A stretch of 64,000 nucleotides of DNA from Acinetobacter venetianus RAG-1 = CIP 110063 (GTDB lineage Bacteria; Pseudomonadota; Gammaproteobacteria; Pseudomonadales; Moraxellaceae), in contig NZ_KB849558.1 of assembly GCF_000368585.1 (NCBI RefSeq), forward strand, positions 1,200,077 through 1,264,076. Reading direction: 5' to 3'. A model generated the notes under the pieces. It worked only from the letters and a program-made list of their open reading frames with translations. It did no database searches and had not been told where the DNA came from. Shown here one piece after another: positions 1 to 9,044 of the stretch (the first letter of the stretch is position 1; every line of letters starts with the position of its first letter). The translations under genes and the position numbers were made by a program.

Positions 1-52
1 TTAAACTCACACAGATAAATCACCGTGTTTATTCTTAATAAAGAAAACACCT

Positions 53-964
53 TCATCTGTTTGCTTGAACAGCTGGGGAACGCGCTAAATAATCTAAAGC
101 CTGTTCTGTATTCCCTTCAGTTTCAGGATGAAAGTTTGGTGAAATCCAACGAACAATTGCTTTCGTGATAAACGTTAATGTCGGAGCATTGTCTGTTGCT
201 TTCGCTTGTTTCTGATAAATCGGTAATAATCTGAAAAAGTTGCGATTAAAAATCTTTTGTATCTTTGTATCTGGATCTTGTTTACCTAAATCACGCGCGA
301 TATCAGCTAGCATGTAAATAAAAATAGGAAAAACAAGCATCATCAAAAACTGACGATAAAGATAAAATAAGACAGGGTTCGGTATCATTTCTTTAAATAG
401 ATCAAACGCGACACAACGATGTTCCACTTCCTCAGCTAAATGCCAACGGAACATATCAGCAATCACTGGGTCTGCTTTATCCCACGAAGTATTGTCCATA
501 CACCACTGTCCAAGCACACCAGTAAAGTGCTCAATCGCAGCAACAACACCTACCCGAGTAACTAACCAGAAATGCTCTAAAGACTTCTTTTCTAATGCTT
601 TAATACCTAGTGGACGATCACCTAACAAAATCGTGAATATCCAATTAATTTTTTTAAAAGCAGGTTCTAGATCATAATCATGTTGCTTCAGGAATTCTTG
701 AGCAGTTTGATGAGCACGAGCGTGGGTCGCTTCCTGACGAATGAATCCTTTGACATCATCCATCAATATCGAATTATTCAGATATGGGAGAGTCTTATTG
801 TAAACACGACAAAACCAGAACTCTCCCGCAGGCAAAATTAGGTTAATCCCATTAATTAAATGTGAGCATATAGGATCATTTGGAATCCACTGTACTGGTG
901 AATTTGAAAAATCAAATTTTACAGATCGTGCAACCAATTTGTGGTGTTGCGTTTGTGCGTTCAT
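53..964 (-). CDS. Metal-dependent hydrolase family protein (PF10118-like)
   Basis: A 303-residue protein resembling the bacterial family annotated as metal-dependent hydrolases (PF10118). Visible candidate metal ligands are E78/H81/H85 in a QEATHARAHQ stretch, E145-H146, and H175 with E178/E179 and E181-H182 in a WHLAEEVEHR stretch. This pattern suggests a helical di-metal site. No signal peptide is evident. The true substrate is unknown, and the family name is a convention rather than a demonstrated activity. It is on the same strand as the next gene (1036-2034) but 71 bp apart, so co-transcription is possible but not shown. The 52 bases before it in the window hold nothing I can recognise. 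Confidence 0.75.
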   Translation of the reverse strand: MNAQTQHHKLVARSVKFDFSNSPVQWIPNDPICSHLINGINLILPAGEFWFCRVYNKTLPYLNNSILMDDVKGFIRQEATHARAHQTAQEFLKQHDYDLEPAFKKINWIFTILLGDRPLGIKALEKKSLEHFWLVTRVGVVAAIEHFTGVLGQWCMDNTSWDKADPVIADMFRWHLAEEVEHRCVAFDLFKEMIPNPVLFYLYRQFLMMLVFPIFIYMLADIARDLGKQDPDTKIQKIFNRNFFRLLPIYQKQAKATDNAPTLTFITKAIVRWISPNFHPETEGNTEQALDYLARSPAVQANR

Positions 965-1035
965 ATTGATCTCAACTTGTAAACTAATAAATTTCTAACT
1001 TCTTGAAAATATCTTTTAACTGGATATGACATTGC

Positions 1036-2034
1036 TCACTCTCCACTTAAAGAACATTCAAAATTGGTTCGTTCTACAGCACAACGCGCACGTTTTAAAA
1101 CCCTCATCATGACAGGGTCATACACACCAAGTTGTGTAAGTTCAATGCGGCCATCTCGCATCATCTTTTGGTAACGATGTCTATCTTCGGAAGAAAGAGC
1201 TTGTTTATATTTCGCAGGAATATCCGCTTCTAAACGTGCAATCGTGGAAAAATTCTTTGGAAGCTGCTTAATTGCCCATGCCCGTGATTTCAGTCCAAAA
1301 CCTTTAGGAAATTTATTAGGTCGGAGAATGATGTCAGCGGTTAAGTTAATAACAGGAAAATCAAATATTGCTCCATTGCTTCCTAAACCTTTGGAAATCT
1401 CTAAGGGTTTATAGGCATAAGCTGGGGCTGCAATCACATCGACTTGGCCGTTATTAAATTTCTTAGCAAAGTCCGAAATCTCTGATGGGACACCAACCAA
1501 CTCCAAACGCTCTACAATCATTTTTTGTGCTTGATCGTAATGTAAATAAGCAAATTTTTTGCCCTTGCCCTTTTCAATTGTATTAATCGTTTTATCGCGC
1601 ACATAAACATACGCCAGACCAATTTGAGCAATTGCAGCGACCTCAAATTCATCACCATTTAATTTAGTTACCAAACGGTGCTTATTACGAGGATCTAAAG
1701 CATAGGTAATTGCTTTTTGTGCAATAGAATTATTTGTCACTGCTCCCAATGCATCAATCGAACCTGCAAACTTGTTGTATTTTCTTGCGCGCATAGATGT
1801 CATCGCAACACCATCGCACCTGCCTGTATCAAAATCATTTTGTGCTTTGGCTTCATCTTGATAAGGAATTAAATTTAAGTCTGCATTCCAAGCTTTTGCA
1901 GCAAGTGCCCATTCTTCTACTGATTTATAAGCCTCACCTGATTTACCGAGCAGATCAAATACGCAGACATCGACTTTGCCTTGTACAGTCGTTGAAAAAA
2001 TTGTTATCGCGGTAATCAAAATTCCTTTTTTCAT
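1036..2034 (-). CDS. Putative periplasmic solute-binding protein (DUF6091-like)
   Basis: The ATG at 2034 is preferred over an upstream in-frame start because a GGGTGGG ribosome-binding sequence precedes it. It also gives a clean N-terminal signal peptide (MKKGILITAITIFSTTVQG). The mature protein has the two-lobed look of a solute-binding protein, with stretches such as VDVCVFDLLGKSGEAYK and DTGRCDGVAMTSMRARKYN. Two cysteine pairs (near the start and at the C terminus) may form disulphides. It resembles the family annotated as DUF6091 putative solute-binding proteins. No transporter genes lie beside it. It is divergent from the AraC-type regulator at 2200, which may control it. Confidence 0.65.
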   Translation of the reverse strand: MKKGILITAITIFSTTVQGKVDVCVFDLLGKSGEAYKSVEEWALAAKAWNADLNLIPYQDEAKAQNDFDTGRCDGVAMTSMRARKYNKFAGSIDALGAVTNNSIAQKAITYALDPRNKHRLVTKLNGDEFEVAAIAQIGLAYVYVRDKTINTIEKGKGKKFAYLHYDQAQKMIVERLELVGVPSEISDFAKKFNNGQVDVIAAPAYAYKPLEISKGLGSNGAIFDFPVINLTADIILRPNKFPKGFGLKSRAWAIKQLPKNFSTIARLEADIPAKYKQALSSEDRHRYQKMMRDGRIELTQLGVYDPVMMRVLKRARCAVERTNFECSLSGE

Positions 2035-2199
2035 TTCCCACCCTAGCAATATTTGGAATGTATTTTTCTGCATCACGGCAGTAATTTACGTTGATTAAAG
2101 TCAACTAGACTTTGCTGACATGGCTATTTTTCAATAAAAGAAAATGTTGTAATAGTTCTGAATAAGCCATTTTAGTATCATTTTCCGACATGGGTTTTT

Positions 2200-3204
2200 A
2201 TGGCAATAAATACAAAAATTGAAAAGACTGTTCCCGGAACTTATATCGCATTAATGGTCGACGTGGTTTCTCGTTGGAATATTTCAGCAGAAGAATTATT
2301 AGCTGGATCAGGTCTTAATACGGATCAATTACTACAACCGTTGTGGCGTGCAGATGCCAAAATCGTCATGGGGATATTGAAACGCGCATTAGATTTAACA
2401 AAAGTTCCAAATTTAGAATTTGGATTTTATTTAGGTATGCAAATGACAATTACCTGTCATGGGTTGATGGGTATGACTGCAATGCTCGCTGGGAATGTCA
2501 AGCAAGCACTGAATATTGCTCAAGAGTTTATTTCACTTCAATCTAGCATTCATAAAATAAAGCTCGAAGTTTTTGATAATCATGCTGCAATCCTCTTCGA
2601 ACAAACCGAGAGCTATTATTTAGATGAAGTTATCCAAATTGCTTTATTGCTTGGATTTGCACAGATGGGAAAAAGCATTTCAGGACAAGAGTTAAGCGGG
2701 TTAGCAGACGTACAATTTAGTAAACCAGATTATTTTGATAAATTACTCCCCTTAATTCCCGGCGAGGTCAGATTTAATCGTCCAATGACGCGCTTAGAAT
2801 TTAATAAAGAAATTTTAGATTTTCCATTACTCCATGCAGATGCAATTGCAGAGCGCTTATCACGAGAAGAATGTAAGTCTCAATTGCGTAAGTTATTAAG
2901 ACAAAACAGCTTTAGTAGCTCAATACAAGATCTTATCTATGACGAGGCAATGGGCATCAGTCCTCTATCTGACATTTTAGAAAAAATCGGAATCTCTGAA
3001 CGCTCCTTACAACGCAAGTTAGAAAGTGAAGGTACAAATTTTCGAGAATTAGTGGACAAAATCCGTTGTGAAAAAGCCATTCAACTGATCAAAAATCCTA
3101 GCTTATCTCTTGAAAATATTGCCAATCACCTCGGATACACCAATACCAAAAATTTTTCACGAGCCTTTAAACGCTGGACAGGAAAATCACCAAGACGATA
3201 CTAA
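2200..3204 (+). CDS. AraC-family transcriptional regulator
   Basis: A 334-residue regulator. Residues of about 25-210 match the arabinose-binding-like N-terminal domain found in OruR/ArgR-type AraC proteins. The last 100 residues form the double helix-turn-helix, with a typical ending (LGYTNTKNFSRAFKRWTGKSPRRY). It is divergent from the solute-binding protein gene at 2034, and the 165-bp gap could hold a shared control region. The effector cannot be inferred from sequence. Confidence 0.85.
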   Translation: MAINTKIEKTVPGTYIALMVDVVSRWNISAEELLAGSGLNTDQLLQPLWRADAKIVMGILKRALDLTKVPNLEFGFYLGMQMTITCHGLMGMTAMLAGNVKQALNIAQEFISLQSSIHKIKLEVFDNHAAILFEQTESYYLDEVIQIALLLGFAQMGKSISGQELSGLADVQFSKPDYFDKLLPLIPGEVRFNRPMTRLEFNKEILDFPLLHADAIAERLSREECKSQLRKLLRQNSFSSSIQDLIYDEAMGISPLSDILEKIGISERSLQRKLESEGTNFRELVDKIRCEKAIQLIKNPSLSLENIANHLGYTNTKNFSRAFKRWTGKSPRRY

Positions 3205-3221
3205 TTTTTAGTATAAAAAAA

Positions 3222-3250
3222 TTACTGGCAAGCGCTCAGATTGCCAGTAA
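3222..3250 (-). terminator. Rho-independent terminator for the 3281-3448 gene
   Basis: A perfect 10-bp stem (TTACTGGCAA / TTGCCAGTAA) with a 9-nt loop. On the minus strand the stem is followed by a run of seven T. It therefore ends the small-gene transcript rather than the plus-strand AraC gene. Confidence 0.8.
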
Positions 3251-3280
3251 GAGAGAAACTGATCTAAAACTTCGACAGGC

Positions 3281-3448
3281 TTATTGAGTTGAATTTTTAA
3301 CCTCTACAGTAGTCTGTTTCTGCTGTTGTGAAGGCATATAATCAGGTTGGTGACTGACGGCGAGAAAGAAAAAAACGAGAAACAAACAACCTAATAAGAT
3401 ACTGATGCCAACTGCTAAATATGGAAATTTTGATTGCTCTTGTGACAT
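3281..3448 (-). CDS. Small single-pass membrane protein, unknown function
   Basis: A 55-residue protein starting at the ATG preceded by TAGGAG with 7-nt spacing; an upstream in-frame start at 3472 lacks such a site. Residues of about 10-32 form one hydrophobic segment (FPYLAVGISILLGCLFLVFFF). The C-terminal tail is polar and rich in Gln and Thr. It lies 40 bp downstream of the 3489-4307 gene on the same strand and is followed by a strong terminator, so the two probably form an operon. I do not recognise the family. Confidence 0.6.
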   Translation of the reverse strand: MSQEQSKFPYLAVGISILLGCLFLVFFFLAVSHQPDYMPSQQQKQTTVEVKNSTQ

Positions 3449-3488
3449 GAGCTTTACTCCTAAAATATACAAAATTCAGTTATTCAAT

Positions 3489-4307
3489 TCAGGCAATGGA
3501 TAAGGCTTTATAACTTGCACCATTTTGAATACGGGTTTGTAGGTACTCGGCATAAACCGACAATTTTTCAAAGATATGCTCTGAATAAAACATATCTTCG
3601 ATCAAATGCTTGGCTTGTGAATGATTAAAATTTCCAGTTTGAGAGACCAAATTTGCGTTTAAGTTTGAATACAAACCGCACACTTCTTTGTGCATCTCAT
3701 CTTTGTTCTTGAACAGTAGTTTTCTAAGTTGAATCATTTCATCTTGAATTAGGTTCTCAGATTGGTCTGCATCAATCACAAAAATTTGGATATTCAAGTA
3801 ATTTTCAAGCTGTTTCAGTTGCTGTATATCCAAAGTTAAATGCGTGATTAAAAAAATCTGTGAAACATCTGCTCGACAAAGCGCTTTAATCAAACGATTG
3901 AATAAAAAGTCTTGCTCGGTGTTTACTTGATCAACCAAATCAATATGAAGTTTTAAACTCTGAATCACCTCTTCGATTCTCAGGTTTAGATTTTTCTCAG
4001 CCTGATAATATTGATTCAAAATGCTTAAAACAGACATTGAAACAGGCGTGCTATAGATCACAGGTTGATTTAGATTGGCAATGATAAATGGTGCGAATAA
4101 ATAACCAAGATTATTATCATTTTCATCGATTTTCGCTTGAGCAATATATACAACCTGATCTTTAGAAAAATCCCTCAGCACCTTTGCTCGTAACAATGTC
4201 GCTTCAAGATTCACATACTCAAACTGCAACTGCTCTTGTACAGCTTGTGATGGTGCTACGCCATTGAACAGTTGCATGATCGAATTGAGTTCTTTTGTGA
4301 TAAACAT
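3489..4307 (-). CDS. Hypothetical cytoplasmic protein
   Basis: A 272-residue protein with no signal peptide and no recognisable catalytic motif. It is rich in Leu, Gln, Asn and Ile, largely predicted helical, with an alternating pattern near IQIFVIDADQ that looks like a short Rossmann-type strand. It is probably the first gene of a two-gene operon with the small membrane protein at 3281-3448. It is divergent from the MocR-type regulator at 4531 across 223 bp, so that regulator may control it. An alternative start exists at about 4274. I do not recognise this protein. Confidence 0.5.
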   Translation of the reverse strand: MFITKELNSIMQLFNGVAPSQAVQEQLQFEYVNLEATLLRAKVLRDFSKDQVVYIAQAKIDENDNNLGYLFAPFIIANLNQPVIYSTPVSMSVLSILNQYYQAEKNLNLRIEEVIQSLKLHIDLVDQVNTEQDFLFNRLIKALCRADVSQIFLITHLTLDIQQLKQLENYLNIQIFVIDADQSENLIQDEMIQLRKLLFKNKDEMHKEVCGLYSNLNANLVSQTGNFNHSQAKHLIEDMFYSEHIFEKLSVYAEYLQTRIQNGASYKALSIA

Positions 4308-4530
4308 TGTGATACACCATTCAACCTAAATCATCATTTCTAGAGCATGAAAACCTTCAAATCATGCTCTGAGTTCATGCTGTTATTTTGAGCGTCTGGA
4401 AAGTTATTGAATAGCTACAGAATTACACTAAAAAAATATAACAGATGCATGACTCACCAAAAATCTGTTATAAAATAATAATTATTTATGAATTCTAACA
4501 ACTACAGATTAGGTTTAGACTCTAAATTTT

Positions 4531-5946
4531 ATGTATAAATCAGAACAGCTAGCGCAAAACCTGAAATTACTGATTGAAAATGGTACATGGCAACCACATA
4601 CGAAATTGCCTTCTCTTCGTGAGCAAGTGCAACGTTCAGGTTTTAGCTTAATTACCGTGATGAATGCTTATCAAGAATTGGAAGCACAAGGACTGATTTA
4701 TTCCAAAGAAAAATCGGGTTATTTCGTTGCCGAACAAATTGCATCGCAAATTCCACAGGCTTATTCTGTGGTTTCTTTGAACCCTAAAATTGAAATTAAC
4801 TCACTTGTATTTAAATATCTCAAATCGATTCAGCCAAAACAGATTGTTCCTTTAGGCTCTGCTTTTCCTGATAGCCAATTACTCTATCCACCCAAATTAA
4901 TTCAAATCATGGGACAACTGTCTCGAAATAGACATAGTTATGATCAGACCACCAATCTGCCACCCGGCAATCTTGAATTAAGAAAGCTGATTGCCCAACG
5001 TTATTGTATGCAAGGAATTCCGACCGATGCTGATGACATTGTGATCACATCAGGCGGCTTAGATGCACTTAATCTTTCATTACAAGCAATTACGCAGCCG
5101 GGCGATTATATTTTATTACAACAGACCATTTTTTATGGCGCATGGCAGGCTGCGGAACGCTTAGGTTTGAAAGTTATTACTATTCCTGAACATCCTCAAC
5201 ATGGTTTTGATTTTGAAGCTTTTGAGCAGGTTATAAAAACTTATCCAATCAAAGTATGCTGGTTCATGTTGAATGCACATAATCCAATCGGCTTTACCGT
5301 CAGCGATGAAATGAAATATAAAATCGCGAAACTTTTGCATGAACATCAAATCCATTTAATTGAAGATGATGTCTATGAAGAATTGTTTTATGGCTCTAAA
5401 AAACCATTGCCAATGAAATATTACGATCAGCAAAATTTAGTACTGCACTGCTCATCATTTTCTAAAACTTTGGGTTCAGGTTTTCGAGTTGGCTGGGTTT
5501 ATGCGGGTAAATTTTCTGAACATATTCAACACCTACAGCTCATGAGCACGATTTCTGCAAATGCATTGATTCAAAACGTGCTGGTTGAGTTTTTAGCGCA
5601 TCATCATTATGAAAAGCATTTAAGAGTATTAAGACGCGCTTTGGAGAAGAATAAGAAACAATTTTTTAATTACCTGAAACAACATTTACCTGCTGATTGC
5701 CAAGTTTATAATTATCCAAGTGGTTATTTCCTATGGATTCAACTCCCTGAAAAAGTCAGTAGTATGCAAGTCTATGAAAAATTGATTCAACAGCAAATAG
5801 GTGTTGCACCTAGTCCTCTTTTTAATGTCTTGCCATCACATCAGCACTATATTCGTATGAATTGTTCTTTTGAATGGAGCGAGCAGATTAAGCATTCGCT
5901 GGAATTGTTTATTCAAACGATTCAGCATTCTATGTCAGATGAATGA
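4531..5946 (+). CDS. MocR/PdxR-type regulator (GntR winged helix plus aminotransferase domain)
   Basis: A 471-residue fusion. Residues 1-70 form a GntR-type winged helix (KLPSLREQVQRSGFSLITVMNAY). Residues of about 90-465 form a fold-type I aminotransferase domain. The PLP-binding lysine is K312 in SSFSKTLGSGFR, preceded by the IEDDVYEELFY segment that usually contacts the cofactor. Such proteins normally act as PLP-dependent transcription factors rather than enzymes. The divergent gene at 3489 is a possible target. The operator and effector are not visible. Confidence 0.85.
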   Translation: MYKSEQLAQNLKLLIENGTWQPHTKLPSLREQVQRSGFSLITVMNAYQELEAQGLIYSKEKSGYFVAEQIASQIPQAYSVVSLNPKIEINSLVFKYLKSIQPKQIVPLGSAFPDSQLLYPPKLIQIMGQLSRNRHSYDQTTNLPPGNLELRKLIAQRYCMQGIPTDADDIVITSGGLDALNLSLQAITQPGDYILLQQTIFYGAWQAAERLGLKVITIPEHPQHGFDFEAFEQVIKTYPIKVCWFMLNAHNPIGFTVSDEMKYKIAKLLHEHQIHLIEDDVYEELFYGSKKPLPMKYYDQQNLVLHCSSFSKTLGSGFRVGWVYAGKFSEHIQHLQLMSTISANALIQNVLVEFLAHHHYEKHLRVLRRALEKNKKQFFNYLKQHLPADCQVYNYPSGYFLWIQLPEKVSSMQVYEKLIQQQIGVAPSPLFNVLPSHQHYIRMNCSFEWSEQIKHSLELFIQTIQHSMSDE

Positions 5947-6076
5947 AACTAATTTCTTTGAATGATACTTAAATTTTGATCCACCGAAACGTCATCCCAA
6001 AGCTGCGAGCGATTAAAAAGATAGTGTTTATCAACAAAGTTAAAGTAGGTGAAAAATTAAATAGGTTTTGTGGATG

Positions 6077-6100
6077 ACAATGGTTTTGCTTACTTTTGCC
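6077..6100. repeat. Copy of a dispersed intergenic repeat within the 5947-6226 gap
   Basis: This 24-nt stretch (ending TTACTTTTGCC) matches the reverse complement of 51037-51060, with only a small internal change. That indicates a dispersed non-coding repeat. The remaining 280-bp gap between the convergent MocR and AraC genes holds no credible gene or clear terminator. Confidence 0.45.
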
Positions 6101-6226
6101 GAACGAGAAACAACGTATCGTAAGGTAGAACGAACCGCAGGTTTATACTGAAACAAAATGAGGACTCGACAAGACTCTGTTCAACTCACTTATTACTATT
6201 TAAACAGCCTTAAAAATAATATCAAT

Positions 6227-7297
6227 TCATTGTAATAAAAACCTTTTTCGATACTGACTTGGTGTCTCTCCAAAATTCTTTTTAAAAGCACGAATAAAGT
6301 TGGTGGCTTCTTCATAGCCCACAATTCCTGCAATATCCTGAATACTATATTGCTGTTGTTGTAATAGCTTTTTTGCTTCGCTAAATCGTACTTCAGATAA
6401 TATTTGAAGAAAACTTGTCCCTTGAGCTTGCAAATGTCTTTTGATCGTTCTTTCAGACATATTCATACGTTCAGCGATCATCGGTAATGTTGGATAACCA
6501 TTGCTTGCATTGTAGAGTAACTCTAAACGAATACTTTTTTGTAGGTCTCGATGCGTTTCCTTAATCAGTTTGCCTTTATCATTTTCACAGTATAAAAGTG
6601 CCTGTTGAAAAGACATTTGATCTGCATTTTGATTTTTACAATCTAGGTATTTTTTGGGAAATCTAAAACCATTACGTTTTTGATTAAAATTCAGAGAAAT
6701 AGATGCAAATGAAATAGCAACATAATCTTGTGATTGTAGCCAATCTAAATACACATCACACTCTTCGGCTAGTTCTTGTGAAAATAAAGCTAGAAAATGA
6801 ATTGCTCCAAAAATTAAACTTTCAACGAGAAAAGCTCTTAATTGAGCTGATTGTTGTTCATTGCCTAATTTTACAGGATGAACATCATCTAAATAGACAT
6901 AGACAAAGTCCTCTTCAACTCGCCATTCGGGTACGAAATTTTGAATGCGTGTACAGAAATACTGTTGGCAGAGATTCAAAGCAGTTTCAACATCAGCACA
7001 GCTCAAAAAAGCAAATCCTAAAGCGCCATGAGACGTTGGGCGCAACTTCTGCCCATATTCAATTCCAAGACGATGATTACCCGTGAGTTGTAATGCGTTA
7101 ACTACCAATTTAGACCATTGATGCGCGCTCATCTTGGCATCAGCATGTTTCATTTCTGAGAGGACAAGACCGCTGTTGTATAAAACAGTTGGATAATCAA
7201 TACCATACTCATGAGTGATTTCTAATAATATGTGCGCATATGACACTGAAATTGTTTCTTGGAATAACCCAAAAGGATCACGCATAAAGTTACTCAT
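6227..7297 (-). CDS. AraC-family transcriptional regulator
   Basis: A 356-residue regulator with an arabinose-binding-like N-terminal domain (residues of about 25-230). The C-terminal AraC DNA-binding domain includes MIAERMNMSERTIKRHLQ and ends in YEEATNFIRAFKKNFGETPSQYRKRF. It is divergent from the enoyl-CoA isomerase/SDR pair at 7403-8982 across about 105 bp. That arrangement suggests it controls the pair in response to a lipid or acyl-derived signal. The effector is inferred from context only. Confidence 0.85.
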   Translation of the reverse strand: MSNFMRDPFGLFQETISVSYAHILLEITHEYGIDYPTVLYNSGLVLSEMKHADAKMSAHQWSKLVVNALQLTGNHRLGIEYGQKLRPTSHGALGFAFLSCADVETALNLCQQYFCTRIQNFVPEWRVEEDFVYVYLDDVHPVKLGNEQQSAQLRAFLVESLIFGAIHFLALFSQELAEECDVYLDWLQSQDYVAISFASISLNFNQKRNGFRFPKKYLDCKNQNADQMSFQQALLYCENDKGKLIKETHRDLQKSIRLELLYNASNGYPTLPMIAERMNMSERTIKRHLQAQGTSFLQILSEVRFSEAKKLLQQQQYSIQDIAGIVGYEEATNFIRAFKKNFGETPSQYRKRFLLQ

Positions 7298-7402
7298 GTC
7301 CTAAAATGATCATTAATATGGCATAGTCTCACCTATTGAGCGAGTCTTATATTCGAAATAATCAGTCAACGAATGATGAATATAAGCTCAGGAGTTGCTG
7401 AA

Positions 7403-8119
7403 ATGGCAACCATGTCTCTCGATAAACAACAATCAATTTACATTTTGACATTACACAATGGTGATCATGAAAATGCATTGAATAAAGTAGTCTTAGAAGA
7501 ATATCTAGAAATTTTTGATGAAATCGAAAGTAATCAAAATAATGCTAGCCTCATTATTCGAAGTGATCACGCCAAGACTTTTTGCAATGGTTTAGATTTA
7601 GCTTGGCTCATGCAGCAATCAATCGAAGAGAAAAAAGCCTTTACAGTTCAACTTGAAAATATGTTGCTTCGACTAGCGCTGCTCAATTTACCTGTGATTG
7701 CTGAAATCAACGGTAATGCCTATGCTGGTGGCGCAATCTTGGCTTCAGCATGTGATTTTAGATTTATGCGTGCAGATAAAGGTCGTTTCTGCTTCCCAGA
7801 GGTCAACCTCACTATTCCATTCACCGATACAATTGCTGAAATCGTGCAATTGCTGCCAAATCGTCATGCAACATGGGAAATGGCATTAACCAGTAAAACC
7901 ATGACGGGTCTTGAATGTTTACAATCTCAAGTTGTCAGTCAAATTCACCCCGTTGAATCATTACAAGCAGAAACTTTGAAATTTGCTGAGGAAATGGCAC
8001 AAAAGCATCGTTTAACTTATGCTGTGATAAAAACACAACTACGCAATCGTCTTGTACAGATAGCAAAACAACGCCAAATTTTTGATCAAGAAAAGTATGC
8101 ACATCCATTTATGATTTAA
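7403..8119 (+). CDS. Enoyl-CoA hydratase/isomerase family protein
   Basis: A crotonase-fold protein of about 238 residues. The ATG at 7403 is chosen because AGGAG stands 7 nt before it; an in-frame ATG at 7373 lacks such a site. Oxyanion-hole segments are visible as DHAKTFCNGLDL and NGNAYAGGAILASACDFRFM, and the acidic residue of FPEVNL sits where isomerases keep their catalytic base. The short length and sequence resemble delta3,delta2-enoyl-CoA isomerases (ECI type) more than hydratases. It is followed 35 bp later by an SDR gene, probably in the same transcript. Confidence 0.75.
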   Translation: MATMSLDKQQSIYILTLHNGDHENALNKVVLEEYLEIFDEIESNQNNASLIIRSDHAKTFCNGLDLAWLMQQSIEEKKAFTVQLENMLLRLALLNLPVIAEINGNAYAGGAILASACDFRFMRADKGRFCFPEVNLTIPFTDTIAEIVQLLPNRHATWEMALTSKTMTGLECLQSQVVSQIHPVESLQAETLKFAEEMAQKHRLTYAVIKTQLRNRLVQIAKQRQIFDQEKYAHPFMI

Positions 8120-8154
8120 TTCGCTTTTTTATAAAAATACAATGAGGAATGATG

Positions 8155-8982
8155 ATGAAAAATATGCAAGGAAGAACAGTTTTTATTACAGGTGGTAGCC
8201 GTGGAATCGGCAGAGCGATTGCCTTAAAAGCTGCTCAAGCGGGAGCAAATGTTGTGATCGCGGCTAAAACAGCAGTGGAAACGACAAAGCTATCTGGAAC
8301 AATTTATAGTGTTGCTGAAGAAATCGAAGCAGCAGGCGGCAATGCGCTTCCCTTAATTTTAGATGTACGTCATGAACAACAAGTTCAGCTCGCCATCCAA
8401 CAAGCAGCATCAAATTTCGGTGGTATTGACGTACTCATCAATAATGCAGGTGCAATTGCACTCACTGGTATCGAATCAACTTCGTTAAAACAATATGATC
8501 TAATTCAGAATATTAACCATCGCGCGACATTCATTTGTGCGCAAGCGGCTTTGCCCTTCTTAAAACAATCGGAAAATCCACATATTCTTAGTCTATCTCC
8601 ACCCGTAAATATGTCACCCAAATGGTTAGGTATTTTATCCCCTTATGCACTGTCTAAATATGGAATGACGATTCTTACTTTAGGTATGGCCGAGGAATTT
8701 CGCCATTATGGGATTTCTTGTAATACCTTATGGCCAGAAACCTATATTGCAACGGCAGCTGTATCAAAGAATTTAGGCGAGGAAAATACACAACACGTCA
8801 GTCGTAAACCCGAAATCATGGCTGATGCAGCCTATACAATTTACACCACTGCAAAAGGTGAGCTTAGTGGACATAGTTTGACTGACGAACAAGCATTATC
8901 TAGAGTCGGTATCACTGATTTTGAAGATTATGCTTGTATCGAGGGAAACACCTATTTGCAAAAAGATTTTTTCCTTGATTAA
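8155..8982 (+). CDS. SDR-family oxidoreductase, HSDL2-like
   Basis: A short-chain dehydrogenase with the Rossmann motif FITGGSRGIGRA near the N terminus, an NNAG segment, and the catalytic YALSK. The C-terminal half (MADAAYTIYTTAKGELSGHS, then a DFFLD ending) matches the hydroxysteroid dehydrogenase-like 2 type, usually linked to acyl-CoA or fatty-acid metabolism. ATG codons occur at 8149, 8152 and 8155; AGGA at 8146-8149 best serves the third. It is paired with the isomerase upstream. The true substrate is unknown. Confidence 0.8.
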   Translation: MKNMQGRTVFITGGSRGIGRAIALKAAQAGANVVIAAKTAVETTKLSGTIYSVAEEIEAAGGNALPLILDVRHEQQVQLAIQQAASNFGGIDVLINNAGAIALTGIESTSLKQYDLIQNINHRATFICAQAALPFLKQSENPHILSLSPPVNMSPKWLGILSPYALSKYGMTILTLGMAEEFRHYGISCNTLWPETYIATAAVSKNLGEENTQHVSRKPEIMADAAYTIYTTAKGELSGHSLTDEQALSRVGITDFEDYACIEGNTYLQKDFFLD

Positions 8983-8990
8983 AATAAAAA

Positions 8991-9020
8991 ACGACCTTAA
9001 AACACTAGTTTTAAGGTCGT
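8991..9020 (-). terminator. Terminator at the convergence of the SDR gene and gdhA
   Basis: A perfect 13-bp stem (ACGACCTTAAAAC / GTTTTAAGGTCGT) with an ACTA loop. On the minus strand it is followed by TTTTTATTTT, so it fits termination of gdhA. In the plus direction the tail is not T-rich. Confidence 0.85.
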
Positions 9021-9044
9021 CGGATCGTGTTCAGATTAAATCAA

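Noticed and set aside
1..52. Possible end of a gene upstream of the window
   Set aside because: The minus-strand frame ending at the TAA at positions 1-3 is preceded by a nearby TGA, so no coding end can be supported.
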